DNA from: Methylobacterium mesophilicum
GTDB lineage: Bacteria > Pseudomonadota > Alphaproteobacteria > Rhizobiales > Beijerinckiaceae
DNA: 64,000 nucleotides
NCBI RefSeq assembly: GCF_022179445.1
Contig: NZ_BPQU01000008.1
Coordinates: 116,452-180,451, forward strand
Reading direction: 5' to 3'
Shown one piece after another: positions 7,763 to 16,775 of this stretch. A model generated the notes under the pieces. That model had not been told where the DNA came from and searched no databases. It was given only the letters and a program-made list of their open reading frames with translations. Position 1 is the stretch's first letter. Each line of letters starts with the position of its first letter. The position numbers were made by a program, and so were the translations under genes.

Positions 7763-8179
7763 GTGGTGGAGCAAGCGTTGGAGCTATCTGTGATCCGTAT
7801 TCCCGTGGCGATCCTCGTGGCTATCGTGTCAGCAACCCTCCTCTGTCCGGCTGATGCCGCCGTGAGGAAGATGCGGATACCAAACCAGTACGACGGCTCG
7901 TGGACGATCATTGCCGCGACAGCTCAGGGGCCATGCTCAGCAAGCACGAGCTATCAGGTGCAAATCAGGGGCAGCGACGCGTCGATCCCCGGCGACGAGA
8001 TCGACATCGCTGGCGGCGTATCTGCCGGAGGCGCGGTGAAGGCGACGATCACCAAGGGGGCGAACAAAGTGCCGATTGCTGGGAGCCTCAGCACGAGGGG
8101 CAGCGGAAGCGGTACGTGGCGCACTTCCGGTGGACTGATCGAGTGTAGCGGCAGTTGGAGCGCCAAGCGAGCCGGATAG
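7763..8179 (+). CDS. secreted hypothetical protein
   Basis: A 138-residue frame from GTG 7763; an in-frame GTG at 7790 gives a better signal peptide (VIRIPVAILVAIVSATLLCP). The mature part starts near NQYDGSWTIIAAT and has a compact beta-rich pattern with two cysteines (GPCSAST and GLIECSGSW) that could form a disulfide. The start YDGSW...I resembles small periplasmic lipocalin-like proteins of rhizobia and methylobacteria. Function unknown. Confidence 0.65.
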   Translation: MVEQALELSVIRIPVAILVAIVSATLLCPADAAVRKMRIPNQYDGSWTIIAATAQGPCSASTSYQVQIRGSDASIPGDEIDIAGGVSAGGAVKATITKGANKVPIAGSLSTRGSGSGTWRTSGGLIECSGSWSAKRAG

Positions 8180-8185
8180 AGCCGA

Positions 8186-8428
8186 TCACGCCAGGAGGCT
8201 TTCGATAAGCTTTTGGTTCATACGGCTGAGCGCGATGGTTCGCTCGATCTCGCTCAGAACGTGCTCGGCGTAGATCCGTGCGGGCGAGCCTTGAGCAAAA
8301 GCCGACAGGACGCTTATCTGCTGCTCGCGCCGCCCTTCAGCCTCGGTGACCTGCCGCCCGGCCTGGAAGATCGGGTCGTGCAAGAGCTCATTCGAGCGAG
8401 AGAGCATGGCAGTCACGAACGTATCCAT
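8186..8428 (-). CDS. hypothetical helical protein
   Basis: An 80-residue protein starting MDTFVTAMLSRSNELLHDPI; upstream in-frame codons exist but give low-quality sequence. It is almost all alpha-helical (EGRREQQISVLSAFAQGSPA, ERTIALSRMNQKLIESL). Convergent with and six bases from the gene at 7763-8179. No family recognised. Confidence 0.5.
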   Translation of the reverse strand: MDTFVTAMLSRSNELLHDPIFQAGRQVTEAEGRREQQISVLSAFAQGSPARIYAEHVLSEIERTIALSRMNQKLIESLLA

Positions 8429-8864
8429 AGCTCTGCCCCGCCGCCCATCGTTTCGGGGCTGGCGGGGCTCGATGCCGTTCCTCACGGCGATGGGGCCAGG
8501 TACGCGACACGGCTCAAGCTGCACAGTGATCAGGGACGGTTATCTGAGATAGAATGGCCGCGCCTGAGGAGATCCCGGATCGGGAAAGGCAGTCGGCAGT
8601 GCCAGTCCGGAATGGCAATCGGTCCACGCGTGACTGGACGGACTGAGGTGTCAGGCCGCGGACCTCGCGCGGCGCTCAAGGATGTCACCGGCCCGTAGCT
8701 GCTCCGCCGTAGGCGCCCAACAGGTCGCCCAAACCTCGAACGTGCAATGTCGGACGCCATAGGCTTCTCGACAAAGGGTCGCGATCTGGCCCCTTGAAAG
8801 CCGGCCACGGGCCATGAGGCCGCCGGCAACTGCCTGGATCGCAGCGGATCCTTACGGCGAGCGG

Positions 8865-9201
8865 ATGAGCGCTCGCGTCCCAACCGCCCTCCTGGAAGAC
8901 ATCCGCGATGATGTGGATCGGCTGGCGCAGTGGCCCGCAGCCGCCCTGCCTGTCGGCGCCAAGGTCGTCGACCAGATCGCCTTCGCATCTGCCGCGCTGG
9001 AGGATCTGAAGGGCGCTTTACAACCTGGCGGGGACGGTCGGCGACATAGCCTATGCCATGGCCTGGACGGGGGCAGCGCACGCCAACGAGTGGTCGAGGC
9101 AGAGCCACCCCGGAGAACACTACAACGCCGCCGGCAAGCTGATTCGGTTACTCGGCGAGGCCCTAACCGACGTGGCGGATGTGACCCGCAAAAAGGGTTA
9201 G
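8865..9201 (+). pseudogene. hypothetical gene with a single-base frameshift
   Basis: Protein-like sequence runs from ATG 8865 (MSARVPTALLEDIRDDVDRL) to about residue 49 (ALEDLK), then the plausible sequence continues one frame over as ALYNLAGTVGDIAYAMAW to TAG 9199-9201. Removing one G from the AAGGG at 9009-9013 restores a single frame of about 111 residues. Either a recent mutation or a base-calling error. No family recognised. Confidence 0.5.
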
Positions 9202-9372
9202 CGGCGCCAGCCCGAGACGCCCAGCGAACGCGAGACCCGCCTGACGATCCTGTCGCGTCCCGTCGTCCGGAACGGCGACCCCGACGAGACCGAGGCCTTT
9301 GCCCGGGCTCTCGTCGCCCACGTTGAGGCCGAGCGGGCGGGGCACCGACCGGCGCTCCTCTCCCTTCCGTAG
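9202..9372 (+). other. coding-like fragment without a start
   Basis: Directly after the stop at 9199-9201 and in the same frame, 56 codons read as plausible protein (ETRLTILSRPVVRNGDPDET, then EAFARALVAHVEAERAG) up to TAG 9370-9372. There is no ATG, GTG or TTG at its head. It may be the tail of a gene broken by another error nearby, or the stop at 9199 may itself be an error. Confidence 0.3.
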
Positions 9373-9438
9373 CCGTGCGTGCCGCCCCGGCCGGTGCCTG
9401 CCGGGCTTCCCCGTCACCGCGACCCGAGATCTGACATC

Positions 9439-9850
9439 ATGGGCGACGTGCTCACCTTCACTCTGCGTTCGAAACCGGCTGTTCCGGAGGCGTCAAAGCC
9501 GCTGACCGGACCGGAGATCTGCGTCACCTTGGAGGCGGCTGCACAGGTCGCACTCGACGCGGCGGAGCAGCTACATCGCCGTGCTCGACCGCATGGACAG
9601 CGACACGGGCCTCGAGGATGGCGCCGACGATGAGCCGGGCCTGGCGGCGCCTCAGAACACCACCGGCTCGCAGATCGTATGGATGCGCGGCAGCGCCCGG
9701 AATGGTGAGACTGAAACAGCTGAAATTTTGTTGTCAGAATGTGGGATTAAAAGAGATCCTGATCCGTTTGTCCTACCCGGAAACGGACATGGCAATGTTA
9801 TTGCCGCCCGTGGCTCGGTATCACCCAATCTAGTTGGCGGGAGAAAATAA
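9439..9850 (+). pseudogene. hypothetical gene with a single-base frameshift
   Basis: Starts at ATG 9439 (MGDVLTFTLRSKPAVPEASK) and is protein-like to ALDAAEQL; the sequence then continues one frame over as IAVLDRMDSDTGLEDGADDE. The extra base is the A in CTACATC near 9574: CTC ATC would give an unbroken LIAVLDRMD. The motif (I)AVLDRMD.D..LEDGADDEP is one I associate with small methylobacterial hypothetical proteins. The tail after about 9730 is less convincing and more AT-rich. Third frameshifted small gene within 7 kb. Confidence 0.5.
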
Positions 9851-9955
9851 GTTGGATCACGTTCGACGGAGGGTGTGACCGGACGGATACATGATTTTGT
9901 GGCAATCTCGTCTAGTCTGCGACACGATTTAGTCTGGGATCGGGACATCGCAGTT

Positions 9956-10780
9956 ATGAGAACGCTACTCGCCTCGCTGGCCGCATTCACCGCCCTGACC
10001 GGCGCCGCTGCCGCCGCTGACCTTCCGCGCCGCGCCGCCCCGCCGCCGATCTTTACCCCTGTGCCGGTGTTCACTTGGACCGGAGCCTACTTCGGTATCA
10101 ACGCTGGCTACGCCTATACCGAGTCGGATACGATCCGGACCGTGGGCATCGGCACCCTACAGAACAATGTGAACAACCTGCTCCGCAGCCCGGCCGTCCG
10201 CCTGTCGCAGGATGGTTTCTCCGCCGGTGGCCAGGTCGGCTACAATTATCAATTCACCCCGGGGTCGGGCATCGTCGTTGGTGTCGAGGCCGACGCTCAA
10301 TACATGGATCTGCAGCGCACCGGTGTGCAGTCGATCTTTCGTCCGGCCTTCAACCCGAACGTCCTGACCAACACCTACCGGACGGACTTGAGCTTCCTGG
10401 GCACCGTGCGGGGGCGCGTCGGCTACGCCTTCGACCGCGTCTTCGTGTACGGCACCGGCGGCTTTGCCTACGGTGACGTGACCCAGCGTGTCGGCTTCCA
10501 GACTGCGGCGCCGCTGACCTATTTTGGCAGCCGCTCGCGGATGGATACCGGCTATGCCTACGGCGGCGGCATCGAGTACGCCCTGCCCACCGACTCGTTC
10601 CTGAACTTCTTCCGGTCGAATGCCGTGACGATCAAGGCCGAGTACCTGCGTTACGATCTCGGCAGCCACAATTTGCTCGTCGGCTCCGTCGGCGGCCCAG
10701 GCGTCGGCTACATCTCCCGCTTTCGGACCGAGGGTGGCATCGCTCGCGCCGGCCTGAACTTCAAGTTCGGTTCCTACTAG
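9956..10780 (+). CDS. Omp25/31-type outer membrane beta-barrel protein
   Basis: A 274-residue protein with a signal peptide (MRTLLASLAAFTALTGAAAA, cleavage before ADLPRR), the usual start of this alphaproteobacterial porin-like family. Then follow alternating beta strands rich in aromatic residues and glycine: FTWTGAYFGINAGYAY, GFSAGGQVGYNYQF, FLGTVRGRVGYAF, RVFVYGTGGFAYGDV, and the end RAGLNFKFGSY. It forms an eight-stranded barrel in the outer membrane; members affect envelope integrity and host interaction. An upstream in-frame start at 9875 is unlikely because it would precede the signal peptide. Followed by a hairpin terminator. Confidence 0.92.
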   Translation: MRTLLASLAAFTALTGAAAAADLPRRAAPPPIFTPVPVFTWTGAYFGINAGYAYTESDTIRTVGIGTLQNNVNNLLRSPAVRLSQDGFSAGGQVGYNYQFTPGSGIVVGVEADAQYMDLQRTGVQSIFRPAFNPNVLTNTYRTDLSFLGTVRGRVGYAFDRVFVYGTGGFAYGDVTQRVGFQTAAPLTYFGSRSRMDTGYAYGGGIEYALPTDSFLNFFRSNAVTIKAEYLRYDLGSHNLLVGSVGGPGVGYISRFRTEGGIARAGLNFKFGSY

Positions 10781-10825
10781 GATCGGTGGTGCCGCTCCCG
10801 GCAGCTGTGCCGGGGGACGCGGCGG

Positions 10826-10862
10826 TGGGGCGAGGAGTGTTGGTCCTCTTCCTCGCTCCCCC
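10826..10862 (+). terminator. hairpin terminator after the porin gene
   Basis: GGGGCGAGGA at 10827 pairs with TCCTCGCTCCCC-type sequence ending at 10862 around a short loop. It lies 45 bp after the porin stop. A smaller hairpin (CCCGGCA/TGCCGGG) at 10797-10817 precedes it. No clear T-run. Confidence 0.45.
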
Positions 10863-11690
10863 GTCGCAGAAGAGTAGCCGTCCGGTTGACCTTCACATCT
10901 CCAGCCCTGTCAAACTGGCCGCTAGATCGGCCACACCCTGAGAGCACCCGCTCCTGGGGTGTTTGTCGTTCTGGCGGCTGCCTCGTTCGGGATCAGTGCA
11001 TGCCGACCAATCGTTCGGGAGCCTGCCCCCGAGGGAGATAGCCGAACGAACATCTACTCTGGCGGATCCGCGGCAACGTCATCGCGGCGCACAGTTCGCT
11101 CATTGTCGACCCTCTGGAGCGTACCTGACGCAGACTGCGTCATGTCTCGAAGCGGACGCCCGCGCGCTCCCGTGCATCATCCTCAGCTGCAGGGATCCCC
11201 ATCAGGACGCGCGAGGGATGGGTATGCACGATCCGAACGTTTTTCGGCGCCCAGGTGCACCCTAGGCAAACAGCATAGATCCAGCGATCCCATAAATTTG
11301 TGTTTTTATTGTCGATCGATTTCTGTTTTTCCCTCGCCTTAGCTATGAGTTGCCTAGTTTATCCTGCCTTGGCGTCGCTGTTTATATTGTTACTGGTTCC
11401 AGCTGCATCCCTACGGGGCTGTGTATGTTGAGCGAAAACCGGTGACGAAAAACTGCTGAGTAGAAAAGAAATTAATATCAAAGTGCGCATTAGATGCTCC
11501 AAGAGCCTCGTTGGCACCCCCCCCTGTTGCGGCCTTGACGAAGCCGAGCTTCGATAGGTTTCAAAAACAGCAAAAATAGTTTGAAGAAATAAAACTCCGA
11601 TGATGGTGCATCGCCACAGGAGTGAAATCAGGCGAGCTGAAACCTGATGATATGCCCTACTCCCGCACAGGCTTCGGCTCTGGCTGAGCC
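10863..11690. other. gene-free stretch, partly AT-rich
   Basis: No convincing gene. Open frames of 100-127 codons at 10959-11342 have random composition and shadow each other. From about 11270 to 11660 the base composition drops sharply in GC (for example TTTGTGTTTTTATTG and AGAAATTAATATCAAAG), unlike the rest of the region. This may be a long regulatory stretch, an unrecognised RNA or transferred DNA. Confidence 0.4.
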
Positions 11691-11696
11691 GTCCGT

Positions 11697-11879
11697 GTGA
11701 GGGTCTGGATCACCCGCGGCGCCAAGGACGCGATGAGCCGCGAGATGCTGGTGGGGCTCGACGCCGCGGGCATCGGCATCGCCGCGGCAACCTACGACAT
11801 CGTCGGCCTGCCGCCCGTCGAGCTCGCCGGACGGCGGCGCATGGGGCGTGCCGCCTCCTCCTCAGAGGCCGCCGAGTGA
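11697..11879 (+). pseudogene. C-terminal fragment of an MscS-type channel
   Basis: Sixty codons from GTG 11697 read RVWITRGAKDAMSREMLVGL then DAAGIGIAAATYDIVGLPPV, which I recognise as the cytoplasmic C-terminal end of an MscS-family mechanosensitive channel (usually 300 or more residues). The frame is closed by a stop just upstream (11685) and no membrane part is present, so only a remnant is left. It ends 320 bp before the kinase cluster. Recognition is by pattern and should be confirmed by alignment. Confidence 0.5.
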
Positions 11880-12200
11880 CGAGCCTGAGACCGCAGGCGT
11901 CTTCGAGGCTCCTCGGGCGATCCGATCCCAGCTAAGGCCTCCGTCGTCTGCGTGTCAGCAGGTTGGCCGGAGAGGCAACCGTTCTACCGAACCCGCCGCC
12001 GCCAAGATGGAGGTGGTTGGCCGCCTGAAGTACCATCCCGGCTGAGACCTGCGCGGTCGTCGTACGATGGGATCCTCCGGTGGATCCCTTGGCGCGGATC
12101 ACCGACGCGGGTGGACATGGGCGTCGGTCACGCGAGAAGACATGCCCCATCGGTTCGACGGTCAGCGGACGCCGGTGAGCCACCATCCAAGGGAAACGCC

Positions 12201-13340
12201 ATGACAGACGCCGTGGCGTCGGGGCCCACCGCTCCTGACGCGTCCGACTTTCGCAACCTCGCCGACACCCTGCCTCAGATGGCGTGGATCGCGGACGCGA
12301 GCGGCGACATCTTCTGGTACAATCAGCGCTGGTACGACTACACGGGTACGACCATCGACTCCATGAAGGGCTGGGGTTGGAAGGCCGTCCACCACCCCGA
12401 TCACGTCGACCGGGTCGTCGAGCGGATCTCGCACGCCTTCAAGGCCGGCGAGCCTTGGAACGACACCTTCCCCCTCCGCAGCGCCACCGGCGAATACCGC
12501 TGGTTCCTTTCGCTCGCCAACCCGTTTCGCGATGCCGAGGGACGCGTCATCCGCTGGTACGGGACGAACACCGACATCACCGACCGCAAACGGATGGAGG
12601 CACGGCTGGCAAGCAAGGCCGGCGACCTGCGCCGCACGAACGAGGAACTGGAGCAGTTCGCCTATGTCGCCTCGCACGACCTCAAGGCGCCCTTGCGTGG
12701 CATCGAGAACCTCGTCGGCTGGATCGAAGAGGACCTCGAAGGTGCCCTAACAGGCGACGTCCAAACCAACATGGAGCTCCTGAAGAGCCGAGTCCGGCGC
12801 CTGGAGAGCCTGCTGGACGACCTGCTTGCCTATTCCAGGGCCGGACGAGCCGACGTGGCCTTCACGCAGGTCGACACCAAGGCCCTCGTCGACGAGCTCG
12901 CCGTGCTGGTGAGCCCACCCGACGGGTTCGAGATCGTCGCCGCCGACGAACTACCGACGGTGAACGCGGCGAAGGCGCCGCTGACCCAGGCGCTCCAGAA
13001 CCTCATCGGCAACGCGATCAAGCATCACGACCATCCGGGGGACGGTCGCGTCCGCGTCGATGCGCAGCCGATGGGCGATATGGTAGAGTTCGTAGTCACG
13101 GACGACGGTGCCGGCATCCCGGAGCAGTTCCGCGAGCGCGTGTTCGGCATGTTCCAGACCCTAAGGCCCCGCGACGAGGTCGAGGGCAGCGGCATGGGTC
13201 TGGCCATCGTCAGGAAACTTGTCGAGCGCCAGGGTGGCAAGGTCTGGCTGACCGAAGGCCGGGAGGGACGCGGCCTCTCGGTGCATTTCACGTGGCCGAA
13301 GGACGGCGCGAAGGGGGGGACGGATGGGTTCGACGGTTAA
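12201..13340 (+). CDS. PAS sensor histidine kinase
   Basis: A 379-residue cytoplasmic kinase; start ATG 12201 follows AAGGGAAAC. Residues about 20-130 are a PAS_3 domain (MAWIADASGDIFWYNQRWYD, VHHPDHVDRV). The HisKA dimerisation helix carries the phosphorylated histidine His159 in ASHDLKAPLRG. The ATP-binding domain has the N box NLIGNAIKHH, G1 DDGAGIP and G2 GSGMGLAIV. The layout (PAS-HisKA-HATPase followed by an Rcp1-like receiver) is that of phytochrome-type or light/redox sensors that signal to a single-domain receiver. It overlaps the next gene by 17 bases, so they are cotranslated. Confidence 0.93.
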   Translation: MTDAVASGPTAPDASDFRNLADTLPQMAWIADASGDIFWYNQRWYDYTGTTIDSMKGWGWKAVHHPDHVDRVVERISHAFKAGEPWNDTFPLRSATGEYRWFLSLANPFRDAEGRVIRWYGTNTDITDRKRMEARLASKAGDLRRTNEELEQFAYVASHDLKAPLRGIENLVGWIEEDLEGALTGDVQTNMELLKSRVRRLESLLDDLLAYSRAGRADVAFTQVDTKALVDELAVLVSPPDGFEIVAADELPTVNAAKAPLTQALQNLIGNAIKHHDHPGDGRVRVDAQPMGDMVEFVVTDDGAGIPEQFRERVFGMFQTLRPRDEVEGSGMGLAIVRKLVERQGGKVWLTEGREGRGLSVHFTWPKDGAKGGTDGFDG

Positions 13341-13749
13341 CCTGCTGCTGGTCGACGACGACGAGGTTGACGTACAAGGGCTGAAGCGCGCCTTCAAGAA
13401 GAGCAAGATCGGCAACCCGATTACCGTCGCCCGCGACGGCATCGAGGCGCTGGAGTACCTGCGTGGCCAGAACGGCAAGGAGAGGCTGCCGAAGCCCCAC
13501 CTCATCCTGCTCGACCTCAACATGCCGCGCATGAACGGCATCGAGTTCCTGGAGGAGATCCGGGCCGACGAGGACCTGCGCACCGCCGTGGTGTTCATGA
13601 TCACCACCTCGAAGGCCGACGAGGATCGGATGCGGGCCTACGGCCACAACGTGGCCGGCTACATCGTCAAGCGCGATCCGGCCAACACCTTCATGGAGGC
13701 GGTCTCCATGCTGGAGCACTTCTGGAAGGTGGTCGAGTTCCCGCAATAG
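13324..13749 (+). CDS. single-domain response regulator (Rcp1-like)
   Basis: A 141-residue receiver domain with the acidic pocket DDDE at residues 11-14, phosphoacceptor Asp64 in LLDLNMPRMNG, the conserved Thr/Ser in MITTSKADED and Lys in IVKRDP. No output domain. This subtype carries an insertion (RGQNGKERLPKP) typical of Rcp1, the partner of cyanobacterial phytochrome. It overlaps the upstream kinase gene, which is therefore its likely phosphodonor, and it may pass the phosphate on to the proteins encoded downstream. Confidence 0.93.
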   Translation: MGSTVNLLLVDDDEVDVQGLKRAFKKSKIGNPITVARDGIEALEYLRGQNGKERLPKPHLILLDLNMPRMNGIEFLEEIRADEDLRTAVVFMITTSKADEDRMRAYGHNVAGYIVKRDPANTFMEAVSMLEHFWKVVEFPQ

Positions 13750-13763
13750 AGCTCGGCAGAAAC

Positions 13764-14912
13764 GTGGAATCCCCCACCCGCATCCTGCTGATCGACGACG
13801 ACGCCGTCGACCGGACGTCCGTGCGCCGCGCCCTGAAGAAGTCGGGGCTGAAGCACGACCTGACCGAGGCGCCCGACGGCACGACCGGCCTGCGCTTGGC
13901 GCGGGAGGGTGCGTTCGACTGCATCCTGCTCGACTATCGCCTGCCGGACGTCGACACCTTCGACCTGCTCGCCTCCCTCCTCGCCCTTCCGGGCGAGGGT
14001 CACGCCGTGCTGATGCTGACCGGCGAGGCGGACGAGGACCTGGCGTTCCGGCTGATGCGGGCTGGCGCCCTCGACTACCTCGCCAAGGCGGAGGCGACGC
14101 CGTCGAGCCTGGCTCGGGCGATCCGCTACGCTGAGGCGCGCCGCGGCTTCCAGGCGAAGCTCGACGAGGCTCGGCGCGAGGCCGAAGCGAAGTCGCTGGA
14201 GCTGGACACCCTCAACCGCCAGAAGACGCTGCTCTTCTCGATCATCGCCCACGATCTGCGCAACCCGTTCCAGTCCTTGCTCGGTCTGTCGGAGGTCCTG
14301 GGCAAGGCGGTGGCGAAGCGGGACCACCCCTCCATCGAGCGCCGGGCCAAGGGCATCAATCAAGCCGCGACCCAGGCCTACGCGCTTCTGGAGAGCCTGT
14401 TCTCCTGGGCGAGCCTGCAGATGGACACGATGGCGGTCACCATCACCGACGTCGCCCTTGGCACGGTGGCGGCGGAGGTCATGCAGGGCGCCGCCGAGGC
14501 GGCCGCCGATAAGGGCCTGACGCTGACCATCGCGTGCCAGGGGACCACAGTGCGCGCGCAGCGCGACATGCTGGCCACGGTCCTGCGCAACCTGGTCAGT
14601 AACGCGGTCAAGTTCACGCTGCCGGGGGGCACCATCACGGTCGCCGGCCAGCGGACCGGGAGCGGCATCGAGATCACGGTCTCCGATACCGGCGTCGGCA
14701 TGCCCGCCGGCAAGGTGGCAGACCTGTTCAGGCTTGACCGGCGCAGCACGACGAACGGCACGGCGGGCGAGCGCGGTAGCGGATTGGGGCTCCTACTCTG
14801 CCGCGACCTCGTGGAGCGTCAGGGCGGCGAGTTGACCGTCGAAAGTTTACCAGACCAAGGCACCACTTTCCGCTTCACCCTTCCGGAAGCGGTCGGCGCC
14901 TCATGTCCCTGA
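13764..14912 (+). CDS. receiver-histidine kinase hybrid
   Basis: A 382-residue protein from GTG 13764, 14 bases after the receiver gene. Residues 1-125 are a receiver domain with Asp57 in LLDYRLPD; a linking helix (AKLDEARREAEAKSLELDTL) leads to HisKA with His163 in IIAHDLRNPFQS and an ATPase domain with NLVSNAVKFT, DTGVGMP and GSGLGLLLC. A receiver at the N-terminus means its kinase activity is probably controlled by phosphorylation from another kinase, such as the one upstream. Soluble. Overlaps the next gene by 10 bases. Confidence 0.93.
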   Translation: MESPTRILLIDDDAVDRTSVRRALKKSGLKHDLTEAPDGTTGLRLAREGAFDCILLDYRLPDVDTFDLLASLLALPGEGHAVLMLTGEADEDLAFRLMRAGALDYLAKAEATPSSLARAIRYAEARRGFQAKLDEARREAEAKSLELDTLNRQKTLLFSIIAHDLRNPFQSLLGLSEVLGKAVAKRDHPSIERRAKGINQAATQAYALLESLFSWASLQMDTMAVTITDVALGTVAAEVMQGAAEAAADKGLTLTIACQGTTVRAQRDMLATVLRNLVSNAVKFTLPGGTITVAGQRTGSGIEITVSDTGVGMPAGKVADLFRLDRRSTTNGTAGERGSGLGLLLCRDLVERQGGELTVESLPDQGTTFRFTLPEAVGASCP

Positions 14913-16618
14913 CGACCCGCATCCTTCTTCTCGTCATGCTCGCCCTCGCACCGGCGCTGGCGATCCAGGGCTACAACGAGCACGCCCTGCGCACCTCGCG
15001 CGACGAGACCGTGCGCGCCGATACGATGGCGACGGCCCGGACCGTCGCCGAGGACCTTTCGCAGGTCGCGGAGTCGGCCCGCCAAGCCCTCAACTTCCTG
15101 GCTCAGGACCCGGCGGTCCGTGCGATGGAGCCCTCGGGCTGCACCGAGTACTTACGCCGGGCCGTGCGCAACAATCCGCAATTCGCGGTGTTCGCGCTGA
15201 CGCGGTCGGACGGGACCGTCGTGTGCAACAGCCTCGGCTCCGCACCCGGCTCCTACGCCGTGCCCGACCGGGTCTACCAGCGCCGTGCGGTCGCCGAGGG
15301 TACGTTCGTGATGGGGACCTACGCCCGCGGCAACGCCTCCCGCAGGGACTCGCTTCACTTCGCCCAAGCGCTACCAGACGCGGAGGGGCGCACGGTCGGC
15401 GTGCTCGCCGTCGCCGTCGATCTCGGGTGGCTCGACGGTTACCTCAGGCGTAACCTGAGACTGCCCAGCACTTCCGTGACGGTAGCGGACCAGGACGGCA
15501 TCATCCTGGTTCGCTATCCCGACGGGAATGGTTGGGTCGGAAGACCAGTGCCGCCGGATCGGCAGCGCATCGTGATGAGCCGTGGCGAGGGTGTCCGCGT
15601 CGACTTCGGCATCGACGGTCGCGAACGCATCCTCGCCAACGCCAAGCCCGGCGGCGCGGCGTCGTCCGCCTGGGTGACCGTCGGTCGCGACCGAAAGGTC
15701 GCCTTCGCGGACGTGGACGCCGCCACCCGCAGGGGCGTGGTGCTGATCGTCCTGGGTGCCGTGCTTGCCCTGGCCGCCGCGCTCCTGGCGGGACGCGTCT
15801 TCATTCGACGACCCTTCGACCGCCTGCTCCGAACGGCATCGAAATGGCAGGCCGGAGACCTCGCGGCCCGGACCGGGTTGGACGGCGCCGACGAGTTCGG
15901 TCGCCTCGGAAGCAAGCTCGACGCGATGGCCGGGAGCCTTCAACGCAACGAGGCGGACCTGCGCGACGAGGTCCGCAATAGCCGCGCGATGCAGGAACGG
16001 CAGGTGACGATGCTGCATGAGTTGAATCACCGTGTGAAGAACACTCTTGCCACGGTCCAGGCCCTGGCACGGCAATCAACGCGTGGCGGCGAGGCCCCGG
16101 GGGAGAGGCTGGAGGCACGCATCCTCGCACTCTCCAAGACCCACGACCTCCTGACGCGGGACGACTGGTCGGGCGCCCCCCTCCGGGCGGTGCTAGAGAA
16201 CGAGCTGGGTCCCTATAGGTATGGCGACGCGACCTTCGTGGTGGATGGTCCCGACGTGGACCTTCCGCCGCGCCATGTGCTGTCCCTCGGGATGACGCTG
16301 CACGAGCTGGCTACCAACGCCGCCAAGCACGGCGCGCTGTCCGTTCCTGGAGGCGAGGTTCGGATCACATGGTCGGTCATTGCCGATGCCGGCAACAGCC
16401 GTCGGCTCCTCTTGGAGTGGCGGGAGACCGGCGGCCCGCCCACCGTTCCGCCGACGCGTCGGGGCTTCGGCACGCGGCTGATCGCAGTCAGCGTCGAGCG
16501 CGAACTAGATGGGGAGATCGACCTCGATTTCGCCGAGACGGGCCTCCGCGTCGCCTTGGATGTCCCGTTGACTGCGCTTGGGGCCGCACACTTGAGCCCG
16601 CTTGCCACCACGCATTGA
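14903..16618 (+). CDS. membrane Cache-HAMP sensor kinase, HWE type
   Basis: A 571-residue kinase. A transmembrane helix at residues 5-22 and a second near 276-295 enclose a periplasmic Cache-type sensor domain (FALTRSDGTVVCNSLGSAPG; VTVADQDGIILVRYPDG). A HAMP domain follows (to about 350), then the phosphorylation site His372 in HELNHRVKNTLATVQ, diagnostic of the HWE/HisKA_2 family, and an ATPase domain with HELATNAAKHGAL. HWE kinases in this group often work with PhyR and the general stress response. Last gene of the four-gene signalling cluster and the only one with a membrane sensor. Confidence 0.92.
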   Translation: MSLTTRILLLVMLALAPALAIQGYNEHALRTSRDETVRADTMATARTVAEDLSQVAESARQALNFLAQDPAVRAMEPSGCTEYLRRAVRNNPQFAVFALTRSDGTVVCNSLGSAPGSYAVPDRVYQRRAVAEGTFVMGTYARGNASRRDSLHFAQALPDAEGRTVGVLAVAVDLGWLDGYLRRNLRLPSTSVTVADQDGIILVRYPDGNGWVGRPVPPDRQRIVMSRGEGVRVDFGIDGRERILANAKPGGAASSAWVTVGRDRKVAFADVDAATRRGVVLIVLGAVLALAAALLAGRVFIRRPFDRLLRTASKWQAGDLAARTGLDGADEFGRLGSKLDAMAGSLQRNEADLRDEVRNSRAMQERQVTMLHELNHRVKNTLATVQALARQSTRGGEAPGERLEARILALSKTHDLLTRDDWSGAPLRAVLENELGPYRYGDATFVVDGPDVDLPPRHVLSLGMTLHELATNAAKHGALSVPGGEVRITWSVIADAGNSRRLLLEWRETGGPPTVPPTRRGFGTRLIAVSVERELDGEIDLDFAETGLRVALDVPLTALGAAHLSPLATTH

Positions 16619-16775
16619 GGGACGAGCAGTCAGCGCCATCGAAAGGATTGGACTTTGGCCGGAGGCGAAAGATGCCCGTCGGACGCCATGCCCCGGCATA
16701 CGTCGAGATCACCTTGGCTAATGCCGCGGGTCGCCCAAACGACGCTCGATCCGTCCGCGCAGGCAGGGACGATAG

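Noticed and set aside
10959..11342. Two overlapping frames of 127 and 100 codons after the porin
   Set aside because: Both are low-complexity shadows without ribosome site or motif.
11343..11429. 28-codon hydrophobic peptide (MSCLVYPALASLFILLLVP)
   Set aside because: No ribosome site and no coupling to other genes; chance frame in an AT-rich region.
14126..14359. Antisense frames within the signalling cluster
   Set aside because: All large minus-strand frames in 12.2-16.6 kb are third-position GC shadows of the kinases.
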